From contig CAMUZR010000007.1 of assembly GCA_947165255.1 (NCBI GenBank), forward strand, positions 1 through 64,000: 64,000 nucleotides of DNA, in the 5' to 3' direction. Source of the DNA: an uncultured Bacteroidales bacterium (GTDB lineage Bacteria; Bacteroidota; Bacteroidia; Bacteroidales; P3). Of this stretch, positions 56,201 to 63,396 are shown one piece after another. Every line of letters starts with the position of its first letter. The stretch's first letter is position 1. The notes beneath the pieces are model-generated. The model saw nothing but the letters and a program-made list of their open reading frames with translations, was not told where the DNA came from and did not search any database. A program made the position numbers and the translations under genes.

Positions 56201-58404
56201 TCACCGTGCGTTTTGTGCCGCTGATGTCGGCAGCCCCCACGGCCCCTGTGCCCTACCTGTTTGGCGGAGCCATAGACTACACTGACCCCTTCACCTCGGC
56301 AGAGATGTCGGACGAGCTGAAACCTGTGTCGCTCACTGTCCATCCTAGTCCCCACCTGCTGTTCGACTACTTTGTGCCCCACACCATCATAGCCGACGAC
56401 CCCCTCACCACGCCAGTGATCGAACCGGCCGTGACCGCCACGATAGGCTTGCGCATAAGCAACGACGGAGTTGGAGCAGCCAACGGAGTGCGCATCTCCT
56501 CGCTGTCGCCTCAGATTGTGGAGAACAGCCAAGGACTGGTGGTTAACTTTGCCATGACGGGTACCTTGAAGGACGGCCAGGCCACAAGCCAGCCCCTCAG
56601 CGACATCGCTTTGGGCGACATGGCTCCAGACGTGACCCACACCATGGAGTATATGCTGAAGAGTTCCCTCCTCGGCACCATCAGGGTGAACGACGTGAAC
56701 GTCATCCACAACAGCTCGGTTGACGACCGCGACATGAGCCTTGTTACCGCCCGGGCACACCGCCTGGTGAAGCCCATCCTGGAATACCGGGTCGGTGCCG
56801 ACTCAATCCATGATTTCCTGACTCACGGCAACAGCAGCAATCGCCCCGACAGCATATACTTCTCGTGCGGACGGGCCACGACGGTGGCATCGGCCGACAC
56901 CGCCCTGTTCGACCACTATGTGGTGACCACCGACACCACGGTGGCATCTGACAGCTCTATCGTGGTTTCCCAAACCGTCGACACGCTGGTACGGCTCACC
57001 CTCGTGCCGGATACCACGGGCTGGCAATATGCCCGCACAGACGACCCCGGCAGAGGGAAGTACGAAATCGTGTCGTGCATCAGGGACGACAGCGTCAACA
57101 TCCCACTGGAGAATATCTGGCTCAGTTTTGTAGACATAGAAGCCGGTCTCGACCCCACCTATGTCAATCGCATGCACATTGTCGACACCCTCGGCGCAAT
57201 CCGTCCGACCACCTACTTTGTCACCTTCAGACTGAAGGAGGACGTGCTGAAAGTGAGTCGCATTATGGATATACCTCTCCGCGCCATAGGCACTACGCTC
57301 GACTCGGTGAGGGTTCGATTTACGATGCCTGTCATCGACTCCACATTCACATTTGCCGACATGTCGTTGAAGTGTAACAACGGAGCCGAGCTGATGGACA
57401 GCATGGTGGGCGTGCGCCGCATAGACGACACCACCTACAGTGTGGACATTTCGAGAAAGACCTATGCCTTCGGACTCTATGTGCTGAAAGTAATGGCTGA
57501 CAGCATCATGAACAGCGATGGCCATTATGGCGCAGGAGGACTGGAAGCCCACTGGGTGCACGCCAATTGCATGACCGTGAAGGACAGCATTGCCCACACC
57601 GCTTGCGACAGCTATACCTGGCGTGGCGAGAGGCTGACGGCCACGGGCATCTACACCGACACGCTATCGCAGATGGCTGGTTGCGACAGCATCTTGCTGC
57701 TGAACCTTACCATCCATCAGAGCGACAGCGTGGTGCTCTCAGACACGGCGTGCGACAGCTACTCTTGGAACGACAGCACTTTCACGGCATCCACTACGAC
57801 ATCGGTGCTGACCACCAACCGCTACGGTTGCGACAGCACGGTGACGCTGAACCTTGTCATCCATCAGAGTGACAGCATCGTGTTGGTCGACACGGCGTGC
57901 GACAGCTACTCCTGGCAGGATTCAGTTTATACCGCTTCGGCCACGGCTGCGGTCCTCACCACGAACCAGTATGGCTGCGACAGCACGGTGACGCTGCACC
58001 TTGTCATCAACTACAGCTCGCACGACACCATCGTGGAGACAGCTGAGGGCTCGTACACATGGCAGGGCAACACCTATACCGAGAGCGGCGAATATATGTT
58101 CGAGTCGACGACCGCTGAGGGATGCGACAGCATCATTGTGCTGCAGCTCACAGTCACCACTGTGGGTATCGATGGCACCGACAGCCTCGGCAGCCTCGCG
58201 CTTTTCCCCAACCCCACCACCGGCAAGGTGACTATCCTCTCCGACCAGGTGGAGACGGTGGAGGTGTATGACCAGCATGGCCGACTGACGGCGACGTTCA
58301 CCGGCACCAACGAGTTCGATATCGGACACCTGCCTGCCGGCATCTACACCTTGCGCATAAGTTTGCACAACGGAACGGCCATAAAACGCATCATCAAACG
58401 CTGA
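50239..58404 (+). CDS. Giant T9SS-exported multi-repeat surface protein
   Basis: A 2721-residue protein with signal peptide 1-20 (ends LSAQP). Residues 54-123 and 124-193 are near-identical 70-residue repeats beginning DSFNINYTYWFDEDYANRQQ; a third, diverged copy starts at 194. An FN3-like domain (about 330-420), four repeats of the type CDSYDWRGNTY...GCDS (about 425-625), a second FN3-like domain (about 695-775) and carboxypeptidase-regulatory/Ig-like domains (about 780-1400) follow. A DTV-rich stretch (about 1415-1475) precedes a Gly/Ala-rich hydrophobic region (about 1595-1735). Four more CDSY-type repeats (about 2450-2640) lead to a T9SS type A domain (ALFPNPTTGK, LPAGIYTLRI, final KRIIKR). 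Likely an adhesin or matrix protein; no enzyme motif seen. Alternative roles remain open. Confidence 0.85.
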   Translation: MRRTLLVLAACLLGFSLSAQPGREISPHLQPDSNSPTGLRSPSLRLPLNTLPQDSFNINYTYWFDEDYANRQQGNLGNGHMLIDASTLDDGFHALYMQLGHGTSARLENFMFYTYHPLPGMGTDSFNINYTYWFDEDYANRQQGNLGNGHMLIDASTLDDGFHALYMQLGHGTSARLENFMFYTYHPLPGMGTDSFNINYTYWFDEDYANRQQGNLGNGHLMIDASALDDGFHTVYMQLGHGTAARLENFIFFISPERFYEEYTDLVYWFGDDTTVHRLTPLAGTHLLEVPEMDCGAQGIVHLMAVDSTGRSSAVLDHTFIMMDSTCCLPPLFVTVDSVSDTGAYMHWDYNRPMSYTLAYDTVPFDNPDSCDNIVTLNDTTFHFAGMHAGITCHYAIKANCDSSADAWVRGEWSTVCRTVTPVYVEACDSYDWRGNTYHESGTYRDTVPTTLGYAVQCDSIYELNLTMHHSISTEQQVTACRSYEWHGRTLTESTDTATHHTHTAAGCDSTVTLHLTVNHPTHADLTERDTACGRYRWHERTYRASGAYTYTHVYDDSPCPSIDTLHLTIRPVYDQRLTVSIMEGDSISFNGRTYRHGGVYVDTLQSVDGCDSLQTLVLHITPVRMQIARATVCQGEAYSNSHFNVTATATATAGTLSLRDTLRTSRGFDSLVYGLDLTVLPNHLSSVGGRLPAADSVIANGDVVLRWDAVEGATGYRVYLWTAGQPMPTSPTYVTSNTHQNIPLYQNRQTYSWKVEAYNPCDTTAGAVQHFMIYKEPSMTLGSHALAFGEVELNGSARQMLSIGGRDLTDSIRLSLRGADSTMFALTSDRLDRYGGSVAVSFVPTVVQREFNASLVVTGGTVRDTVSLTGLLAGYYQFEVNVSDSMPAPNSPVAITGTLRNAAAVAQAGVPVDVYVTVMGRTLVVTDTTDANGQFGTTYMPVNSECGYYQVGACLHGSNSRWTMTEFNIPGISILSTNIDWYVQQGDTLHGTIALKNRSNITLHNITVTADSLPAGASIQFAPLTLQPLGTADLHYTLVGSTPTIGNEYENALFTATCTEGNLGTLAAYYYCHQPVPDLSIAFDTIVCAVVPGTQKVVDVVLRNNTDSTFSNVTLQTPPGFAALRPLNADSTYTMAPHSTLFVPLLAMMPEGTPLSPLSGSVLVTADNVPPQMVPFVVNVVSNATGSLRVLVSNEYTYAYGTHVSDAQVTVVGYYSLDTVAAATTGSSGMLLFDSLPEGYYHLYVSAPDNDSYAGVIQIRGSRQTFQEVHLEYQAVSYSWDVRQVSMEDEYTIQLNTTFKTNVPKPVVTLDVPLFTVPYDGSFGSFNIVASNHGLIDCYDATITVPTSDYYDFVPLYDRIDTLHALSSVTIPCAVRNKAIHNAVLTANSNQHCIAETTYRTRSWTEMRTRYRDTIVYVPVSRVVNDTTHDTVMVIDTMYIQVPHTVIDTVIDSIVDRIYWYDTLIRDTVLSLSASLEALWGNCETHPFRLMAQWKCSAGGKWVYAGTTTEKMDCTHPKDDTEQIIRHITVDTIRSGIGIPQVGWANDFWWSDSIRHTKKPPINWPGINWPELPKIDVDWECQPCWFTATIGALDCAGNIALTLGSAGLSNLAQGAAGAAASTARGDAAGYRGLLGNYNRAMASGNPTAIAQAGSGMGAGAAQTPIRGMNQAARYARMSQQLDRFSNTADGLGILIPFVNGQYGDAAIAGTIALLGKVNPALGTLGTCMKDLYDVISGCQGVKAEIPWAYNLAFDVDTNVNEYNIRLAKRYQDTLHSIRRRIVNDSLPVYEEHPEVLTSIVSNLLSYDSATVEQILNCYDTTITVIDTNVLLHYVDRWNRTVDYYRQGWLTPEYVPEGQSLDFFYLDTNTTGALLDMELTAMDEGYWSIEEMFLATLDSMVAAPKKKSVCAGVSLRFTQEVAMTREAFEGVLTVNNPHDSNALRDLSLLFTVSDTLGNDCTDKFDIQVTDRHNVGADGSIAAGTAGTITVRFVPLMSAAPTAPVPYLFGGAIDYTDPFTSAEMSDELKPVSLTVHPSPHLLFDYFVPHTIIADDPLTTPVIEPAVTATIGLRISNDGVGAANGVRISSLSPQIVENSQGLVVNFAMTGTLKDGQATSQPLSDIALGDMAPDVTHTMEYMLKSSLLGTIRVNDVNVIHNSSVDDRDMSLVTARAHRLVKPILEYRVGADSIHDFLTHGNSSNRPDSIYFSCGRATTVASADTALFDHYVVTTDTTVASDSSIVVSQTVDTLVRLTLVPDTTGWQYARTDDPGRGKYEIVSCIRDDSVNIPLENIWLSFVDIEAGLDPTYVNRMHIVDTLGAIRPTTYFVTFRLKEDVLKVSRIMDIPLRAIGTTLDSVRVRFTMPVIDSTFTFADMSLKCNNGAELMDSMVGVRRIDDTTYSVDISRKTYAFGLYVLKVMADSIMNSDGHYGAGGLEAHWVHANCMTVKDSIAHTACDSYTWRGERLTATGIYTDTLSQMAGCDSILLLNLTIHQSDSVVLSDTACDSYSWNDSTFTASTTTSVLTTNRYGCDSTVTLNLVIHQSDSIVLVDTACDSYSWQDSVYTASATAAVLTTNQYGCDSTVTLHLVINYSSHDTIVETAEGSYTWQGNTYTESGEYMFESTTAEGCDSIIVLQLTVTTVGIDGTDSLGSLALFPNPTTGKVTILSDQVETVEVYDQHGRLTATFTGTNEFDIGHLPAGIYTLRISLHNGTAIKRIIKR
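50398..51000 (+). repeat. 210-bp in-frame tandem repeats within the giant gene
   Basis: Copies begin at 50398, 50608 and 50818, an exact 210-bp step (70 codons). Copies 1 and 2 differ at one base that I could see (TAC/TAT); copy 3 has more changes and diverges towards its end. The near identity implies recent duplication or gene conversion. Confidence 0.95.
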
Positions 58405-58426
58405 TGCGGCCTGATTCCACAACCAA

Positions 58427-58466
58427 ACGGGGCAGAATGGTTAATCCCATCCTGCCCCGTTTTTTG
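58427..58466 (+). terminator. Terminator of the giant gene
   Basis: ACGGGGCAG (58427-58435) pairs exactly with CTGCCCCGT (58452-58460), with inner ATGG/CCAT pairing, followed by a T run. Confidence 0.93.
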
Positions 58467-58471
58467 CATAT

Positions 58472-58543
58472 CTGTGTTTCAGTGAGATGTAATGGATTTT
58501 TTTTACGGTCAAACGCCCCTTGAGCGTGACATCCGCCTAAGAG
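58472..58543. repeat. 72-bp direct repeat, copy 1
   Basis: Starts CTGTGTTTCAGTGAGATG and ends CATCCGCCTAAGAG. It is repeated at 58693-58764 with only a few substitutions. The inner part GGTCAAACGCCCCTTGAGCG is partly self-complementary. No gene is contained. Confidence 0.85.
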
Positions 58544-58692
58544 CTAAGAGGGAACATCTACTGGGACGGTATAGTAGTTGCGGGCATCCTTAACCATAGC
58601 CACTATTATTTCTCCTTCATATATATTAGTCGCAAAAAAACGGAAAAGTAACACGTAAAATGCATTTTTTTTTGAAGATTTTTTTGATGGGG

Positions 58693-58764
58693 CTGTGTTT
58701 CAGTGAGATGTAATGGATTCTTTTTACGGTCAAGCGTCCCTTGAGCGTGACATCCGCCTAAGAG
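58693..58764. repeat. 72-bp direct repeat, copy 2
   Basis: Same block as at 58472-58543, same orientation, 149 bp of unrelated A/T-rich sequence between them. It lies just upstream of the terminator of the minus-strand tRNA-His. Confidence 0.85.
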
Positions 58765-58805
58765 GTCTTTTTCAGTAATAGGGTAGGGGGTGGGGGGATA
58801 AACCA

Positions 58806-58833
58806 AAAGCGCAGGACATTTGTCCTGCGCTTT
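58806..58833 (-). terminator. Terminator of tRNA-His
   Basis: AAAGCGCAGGACA (58806-58818) and TGTCCTGCGCTTT (58821-58833) form a 13-bp stem; on the minus strand it ends in CTTTTGG. Directly downstream of the tRNA. Confidence 0.85.
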
Positions 58834-58844
58834 ACCTTTCTGGG

Positions 58845-58919
58845 GGTGGGAGGTGGGGTTCGAACCCACGACCTTCGGATCCACAATCCGGCACTCTAAC
58901 CAGCTGAGCTACGCCCACC
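58845..58919 (-). tRNA. tRNA-His (anticodon GTG)
   Basis: Minus-strand cloverleaf with G-1 and discriminator C73, the tRNA-His identity pair. Acceptor GTGGGCG, D-arm TAGCTCAG, anticodon loop TTGTGGA and T-arm GTGGGTTCGAACCCCAC. The acceptor 3' strand reads CTCCCAC, which leaves one C-U mismatch at pair 6-67. CCA is not exactly encoded (CCCA follows C73). Confidence 0.9.
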
Positions 58920-58992
58920 ATCCTGATTTTGAAATCGGGTGCAAAATTACTAACTTTTTCCGACATGGCAAAATTAATTTGAAAAAAAATTG

Positions 58993-59000
58993 TATCTTTG
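58993..59000 (+). promoter_or_regulatory. -7 promoter element very close to the rRNA methyltransferase start
   Basis: TATCTTTG ends five bases before the ATG at 59005. With a start site four to seven bases after the element, the mRNA would begin at or next to the start codon (leaderless). No TTTG at -33. Confidence 0.6.
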
Positions 59001-59004
59001 CCGT

Positions 59005-59775
59005 ATGATATCGAAAAATAAATTGAAAGAACTTGCTGTGTATAAGCAACAAAAGCATTGTGAAGAAGATTCTGTTTTTGTTGTGGAAGGGGTGAAGATG
59101 TGTGGCGAAATACTGGCCGCAAACATGCGCGTGAACGTTCTTTGTGCAACAAATTCATGGCTTTCGGTACATCCAGACCTTCCTGGGGACGCGCAAGTGT
59201 TTGAGGTTGACGCAGCTACGTTGGAACGACTCAGCGGTCTGCGTACCCCCAACGAGGTGTGGATGCTGCTTGACCGCCAAGCCCTACCGGCCCCACAGCA
59301 GGATAGCGTCCCGCTTATACTTGCCCTGGATCATGTGCAAGACCCTGGAAACTTGGGTACTATGATACGAACAGCCGACTGGTTCGGGATAAGGCATATC
59401 GTATGCAGCGAAGGCACGGTGTCATGCTTTAATCCCAAGGTGGTACAGTCTACCATGGGCGGGCTGCTACGTACCGATATTACCTATGTGGATTTGCCCG
59501 ACTATCTTGCCTACTGTGGCAAGCCCGTCTATGGCGCGTTGCTTGATGGTGATAATATATGGGAGGAGGAGCGTACCCTGCAGCTGCCAAAGCAGGGTGC
59601 GGTGCTGGTCATAGGAAATGAGTCGCGCGGCATTACCCAAGAGGTGGAGCAAAAGGTAACCCATCGGGTGGCCATTCCAAATCTTGGCGGTACGGCCGAG
59701 TCGCTCAATGCCTCGGTGGCATGCGCTATTTTAGTGGCAGAGATGGTGAAAAAGTCAATAAAAAAATCCGAGTAA
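59005..59775 (+). CDS. TrmH/SPOUT family RNA 2'-O-ribose methyltransferase
   Basis: A 256-residue SPOUT methyltransferase that methylates ribose 2'-OH in rRNA or tRNA using S-adenosylmethionine. An N-terminal substrate-binding domain of the L30e type (about 1-95, with EDSVFVVEGVKMCGEIL) is followed by the knotted domain with the three motifs: LDHVQDPGNLGTMIRTADWF (motif 1), VIGNESRGIT (motif 2) and IPNLGGTAESLNASVACAIL (motif 3). It resembles RlmB/SpoU proteins, but the target nucleotide cannot be told. The ATG at 59005 fits the domain start; a frame five codons longer begins with no support and lies within the promoter. Confidence 0.93.
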   Translation: MISKNKLKELAVYKQQKHCEEDSVFVVEGVKMCGEILAANMRVNVLCATNSWLSVHPDLPGDAQVFEVDAATLERLSGLRTPNEVWMLLDRQALPAPQQDSVPLILALDHVQDPGNLGTMIRTADWFGIRHIVCSEGTVSCFNPKVVQSTMGGLLRTDITYVDLPDYLAYCGKPVYGALLDGDNIWEEERTLQLPKQGAVLVIGNESRGITQEVEQKVTHRVAIPNLGGTAESLNASVACAILVAEMVKKSIKKSE

Positions 59776-59820
59776 TCGATAATGTCGGATTGCTCGGATT
59801 ACACAGATTAGTTCGTGTTG

Positions 59821-60366
59821 TTAGTTGCTAGCCACGGTGCGGTATTTCATGTTGCCGGTGATAGTGGCGGTGAGCTGGCCAAAAATGGGCACGGTTACTG
59901 AGCCAGAGCCTTGGGCAGTGCTGGTCCAGGTCATTATACCATTTTGCGGAGCAGAAATGACAGGGTGGGTCATGGTTACTAGAACCGATGCATCTATTCC
60001 CATGGTGTCGATGTCAATGCTGATGGTGTCGTTCTGGAGATGCAGTCCGAGAGTATCCACAGTGCCTTTGATGTAAAGGCCGTCGGTGCTAGTCATGATG
60101 ATGCCGTACTGCACGTTTGGGTCGGCTGTGACGGTCACTACCTCTACGTCCAAGTCGCGATCCACGGGGAATGTGACCAGGTTCATAATGCTGATGGTGA
60201 GGTCGGTAGTGCGAGTCATAAGATATTTGCCAAGGTAGGGGGAGATGTCGGGGGTGCGCTCTTCAGGAGTGTTTCCGTTGCCACCGTTGGAGGGGTTCGG
60301 TTCTTTCTCGCAGCCGCAGAACAGAAGGGCAGCCGCAGTCATGACAGTAAGAAGAATTTTTTTCAT
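59821..60366 (-). CDS. Hypothetical lipoprotein
   Basis: A 181-residue protein with a lipoprotein signal peptide (MKKILLTVMTAAALLFCGC, lipobox cysteine at residue 19), a Gly/Asn/Pro/Glu-rich linker (PNPSNGGNGNTPEERT) and a beta-rich mature part with Thr/Val/Ile-rich strands (TVTADPNVQYGIIM, then SISIDIDTMG-like segments). It may be a calycin-like or other small beta-barrel lipoprotein of the outer membrane; I could not match a family. It lies between converging and diverging neighbours and is probably monocistronic. Confidence 0.8.
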   Translation of the reverse strand: MKKILLTVMTAAALLFCGCEKEPNPSNGGNGNTPEERTPDISPYLGKYLMTRTTDLTISIMNLVTFPVDRDLDVEVVTVTADPNVQYGIIMTSTDGLYIKGTVDTLGLHLQNDTISIDIDTMGIDASVLVTMTHPVISAPQNGIMTWTSTAQGSGSVTVPIFGQLTATITGNMKYRTVASN

Positions 60367-60484
60367 AATATGTGTTTTTTACTATAATTTCATATTTTAT
60401 AACGACTCAGCCTTAGAAATATTGCCCGACAGAGCGCTTTTTCATTTTTTTAAACCTTTTTCTCTTTAAATGCGAAAAAAAGCG

Positions 60485-60492
60485 TATCTTTG
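60485..60492 (+). promoter_or_regulatory. -7 promoter element of thiL
   Basis: TATCTTTG followed by CATTT, about 65 bp before the thiL start. A TTTA at 60465 is the nearest -33-like sequence but is too close. Confidence 0.5.
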
Positions 60493-60558
60493 CATTTCCT
60501 TTGGAATTTGGCAAATTATTTGCCGCTGAATTCCGCGGGATGATTTAAAAAGTTAATA

Positions 60559-61608
60559 ATGGAACAATTAGAATATCAAGAAGGGCGCACCGAACTGGAG
60601 TCGTTGGGCAAATTTGCTATGATAGACCGCCTTACCGATGGTTTTGCGAGATACAACAAAAGTACAGTGAAAGGGGTAGGTGACGACTGTGCCGTCCTAG
60701 GCACGGGTAAGAAGAAGACCGTCGTCAGCACTGATATGCTGGTTGAGGGTATTCATTTCGACATGACCTACACCCCCCTCCGCCACTTGGGCTACAAGGC
60801 CGTGGCCAGAGGCCTCAGCAATATATGCGCTATGAACGCAACTCCTACACAAGTGCTCATCGCTATTGCCGTAAGCAACCGCTTCTCTGTCGAGGCTCTC
60901 GATGAGTTATATGCCGGCATTCGCCTCTGCTGCGAGCGCTACGATGTGGACTTGGTGGGTGGGGATACTTCTAGCAGCCGCCTGGGAATGGTCATTTCTG
61001 TCACTGCCATTGGCGAGGTTTTGAGCGACAGGATTACTTATCGCAGCGGGGCGCAACTTCACGACCTTATTTGTGTCAGCGGCGACCTGGGTAGCGCCTA
61101 TAGTGGCCTCCTTATACTCGAACGCGAGAAGGTTACCTTCCAGGCTGACCCCAATTTTAAACCTGACCTAGACAGCTATGACTATGTGCTGGAACGCTAT
61201 CTTAAGCCTGAACCCCGCACCGACATTGTGAAATTTTTGGCAGAGAAAGAAATTGTGCCTACCGCTATGATTGATGTCAGCGACGGCCTGGCCAGCGAGT
61301 TGCTCCATATTTGCAAGCAAAGCCGTTGCGGATGCCAGGTGTACGAAGAGCGCCTCCCTATTGACTACCAGACCACCCGCGTCTGCTCAGAGATGAGCCA
61401 GAACATGCTGCCCGTCAGCAACGCACTAAACGGCGGCGAAGACTACGAACTCCTCTTCACCATTAGCCAGAAGGACTATGACAAGGTGAAAGAAAGTCCC
61501 GAGGTGCACATTATAGGCCACATTACAGAGGAAGGTTCGCCTGCCGTAATGGTTACTCCCCAGAACAGTACGATTCAGCTACGCGCACAGGGATGGAAAA
61601 TGGAGTAA
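60559..61608 (+). CDS. thiL: Thiamine-monophosphate kinase
   Basis: A 349-residue PurM-like kinase that phosphorylates thiamine monophosphate to thiamine diphosphate. N-terminal metal/phosphate motifs: GVGDDCAVLGTG (about residues 36-47), STDMLVEGIHFD, then GYKAVARGLSNICAMNA (about 76-92). GGDTSSSRLGMVISV and DVSDGLASELLHIC mark the AIR-synthase-related fold, and LNGGEDYELLFTI the C-terminal domain. Other thiamine genes are not adjacent. It is 63 bp upstream of pcm, possibly in one transcript. Confidence 0.96.
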   Translation: MEQLEYQEGRTELESLGKFAMIDRLTDGFARYNKSTVKGVGDDCAVLGTGKKKTVVSTDMLVEGIHFDMTYTPLRHLGYKAVARGLSNICAMNATPTQVLIAIAVSNRFSVEALDELYAGIRLCCERYDVDLVGGDTSSSRLGMVISVTAIGEVLSDRITYRSGAQLHDLICVSGDLGSAYSGLLILEREKVTFQADPNFKPDLDSYDYVLERYLKPEPRTDIVKFLAEKEIVPTAMIDVSDGLASELLHICKQSRCGCQVYEERLPIDYQTTRVCSEMSQNMLPVSNALNGGEDYELLFTISQKDYDKVKESPEVHIIGHITEEGSPAVMVTPQNSTIQLRAQGWKME

Positions 61609-61671
61609 ATTCAAAAAAACGTAGTACTTTGAGTTCTCCGAATAATTTGAGTAAACTGAAAAATCTCACAC

Positions 61672-62349
61672 ATGAGCGTACTCATTCTTCCCGACCAGCC
61701 AAAATATGTTGCTTGGCGTCACCGAATGGTGCAGCAGCTAAGGCAGAAAGGTATTACTGACGAGAATGTGCTAAAAGCCATGGATAAACTTCCTCGGCAT
61801 TGGTTTGCAGGCAATACACTCCTAGACCATATTCTCTACGACGTAGACCAGGCCGTCGCAATCGATTGTGGTCAAACAATCTCTAAGCCCTACACAGTGG
61901 CATGGCAGACACAGCTGCTGCAATTGAATCCCTTTATGTCTGTCTTTGAGGTAGGCACAGGTAGCGGCTATCAGACCGCTGTCCTATGCGAGATGGGGGC
62001 TCGCGTGTATACCGTGGAGCGTCATGCCCCCCTGTTCCGAAAAACGAAAGAACTCTTGGCCGCCCTTCGTTATACCCATGCCCACTGCTTCTTGGGCGAC
62101 AGTTGGGACGGGATACCGGAGATGAAAGACTTTCTCTACGACCGCATCCTTGTCACCTGCGGTGCTCCCACACTCCCTGAAGGCCTTATGCGCCAACTCA
62201 AAGTCGGCGGCATGATGGTCATTCCCGTCGGAACCACAGAACAGCGCATGCTACGCATACGTAAAGAGGGCGAAGAACCCTCTCAATGGCAAGTGGAAGA
62301 CCATGGCAATGCCAAATTCGTACCGATGCTCGAAGGCCGTAATTTCTGA
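61672..62349 (+). CDS. pcm: Protein-L-isoaspartate O-methyltransferase
   Basis: A 225-residue SAM-dependent methyltransferase that initiates repair of isoaspartyl residues. Motifs: QTISKPYTVAWQTQLLQL (about 66-83, with the substrate-side QxIS.P segment), motif I FEVGTGSGYQTAVLCEMG (about 89-106), YTVERHAPLF and post-motif VTCGAPTLPEGLMRQLKVGG. The length is normal (about 210-225). It converges with the minus-strand SprT-like gene. Confidence 0.95.
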   Translation: MSVLILPDQPKYVAWRHRMVQQLRQKGITDENVLKAMDKLPRHWFAGNTLLDHILYDVDQAVAIDCGQTISKPYTVAWQTQLLQLNPFMSVFEVGTGSGYQTAVLCEMGARVYTVERHAPLFRKTKELLAALRYTHAHCFLGDSWDGIPEMKDFLYDRILVTCGAPTLPEGLMRQLKVGGMMVIPVGTTEQRMLRIRKEGEEPSQWQVEDHGNAKFVPMLEGRNF

Positions 62350-62403
62350 AAATACTGGATGCTGCCGTAGTTCAGAACCCCAGCAAGGCAGTGGGGCCTA
62401 TTA

Positions 62404-63051
62404 CTATATATTATTGATTATTTCTACCTGTGCTGTGCCAGATACAAGGTATTGCTTTTTGTCGTCGAGGTTGAGGCAAATCCAGCGGGTACGCCTTTTC
62501 TCGATGGCTTTGAAAAGGAGTGAAGGTTTGGCCACTGGGCGGAAGACGGTGCCTGGGGATAGCTGGTTGAGGGAGAGGTCGCTGGCTGGGTTGTAGTCGG
62601 GATCGTAGTGGTGAAGAATGGTCTCAATCTTGGTGCCGATCGAGTGGCTGAGGGGAATTTGGCGGCAGTAGGTGCGCATTAGCGTTGCAGCATCGGTAGG
62701 GAAGTTGGCTATATATGCCATTATCAACTGCCGATATTCTTCTTGCCACTCGTGACCATGAGGTTGAACCCTGTTGCCGTAACGCTGATGGGTGTTGAGG
62801 TGAGCCATCTCGTGCAACAGCACCCACAGGAAGGTGTAGGGGTTGAGGTTGCCGTTGACGCTGATTTCGTGGAAAGGGTGACGCAGCTGTGGCCAGCGGT
62901 AGTCACCCAGTTTCGAGTGCCGTTCGCGTGTGATGTGCAGGTGTATATTGTGCTGCTGAATGAAGTCGAACGTTGGGTCGACAGCCTTGGCAGGGAGGTA
63001 TCGACCAAGGGTGCGTTTATACTGCTCAACTGTAGATGGGTCCATCGGCAT
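62404..63051 (-). CDS. SprT-like zinc metallopeptidase domain protein
   Basis: A 215-residue cytosolic protein with the SprT-like domain (PF10263): HEMAH at residues 80-84 with the following helix and a third ligand in HGHEW (His98). In eukaryotes the domain (Spartan) cuts DNA-protein crosslinks; bacterial SprT-like proteins are less studied. The C-terminal region lacks the zinc-ribbon and ends in a short domain with RWICLNLDDKKQYLVSG. Its first codons overlap the end of the small lipoprotein gene upstream by 26 bp, so the two are probably coupled; an alternative start is two codons later (63045). Confidence 0.88.
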   Translation of the reverse strand: MPMDPSTVEQYKRTLGRYLPAKAVDPTFDFIQQHNIHLHITRERHSKLGDYRWPQLRHPFHEISVNGNLNPYTFLWVLLHEMAHLNTHQRYGNRVQPHGHEWQEEYRQLIMAYIANFPTDAATLMRTYCRQIPLSHSIGTKIETILHHYDPDYNPASDLSLNQLSPGTVFRPVAKPSLLFKAIEKRRTRWICLNLDDKKQYLVSGTAQVEIINNI

Positions 63052-63235
63052 GTGGCTGGCTGGTAGGGATGGTTAGAGAGAATGTAGGGCAGTCGCAGTT
63101 GCGGCGTTTGCGGTGCTTGGGCATGTGCACCCCCTTGCTGCTGCATGAGGCCAGCAGTCCTGCCAGTACCAAGGAGGCAAGGAGTGTCCGCAAACGGAGC
63201 AAAGCTATGGGATTATTGCGTGATATTATTTTCAT
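63026..63235 (-). CDS. Small lipoprotein with a CDCP motif
   Basis: A 69-residue protein with a basic N-terminus, a hydrophobic stretch (LASLVLAGLLAS) and a lipobox ending in LLASC (Cys31), followed by KGVHMPKHRKRRNCDCPTFS. The short Lys/Arg/His-rich segment with CDCP is a pattern I recognise from small Bacteroidota lipoproteins of unknown role. Its last 26 bases overlap the sprT-like gene. Upstream lies ATACTTTG, which may be its -7 element on the minus strand. Confidence 0.7.
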   Translation of the reverse strand: MKIISRNNPIALLRLRTLLASLVLAGLLASCSSKGVHMPKHRKRRNCDCPTFSLTIPTSQPHADGPIYS

Positions 63236-63396
63236 ACTGCCATTAACGACACAAAGTATTTTTTATTGCGCATGGGTGTATGCTGCCACCGATCAATCCC
63301 TTCTAGTAAGCTTTCGTTTTGGGCAACGTTTGTCCTCTTTGGGGAAAGAAAAGAAGGACAATAGTATGACATGTGAATCATTAGGAACGGTGAAGG

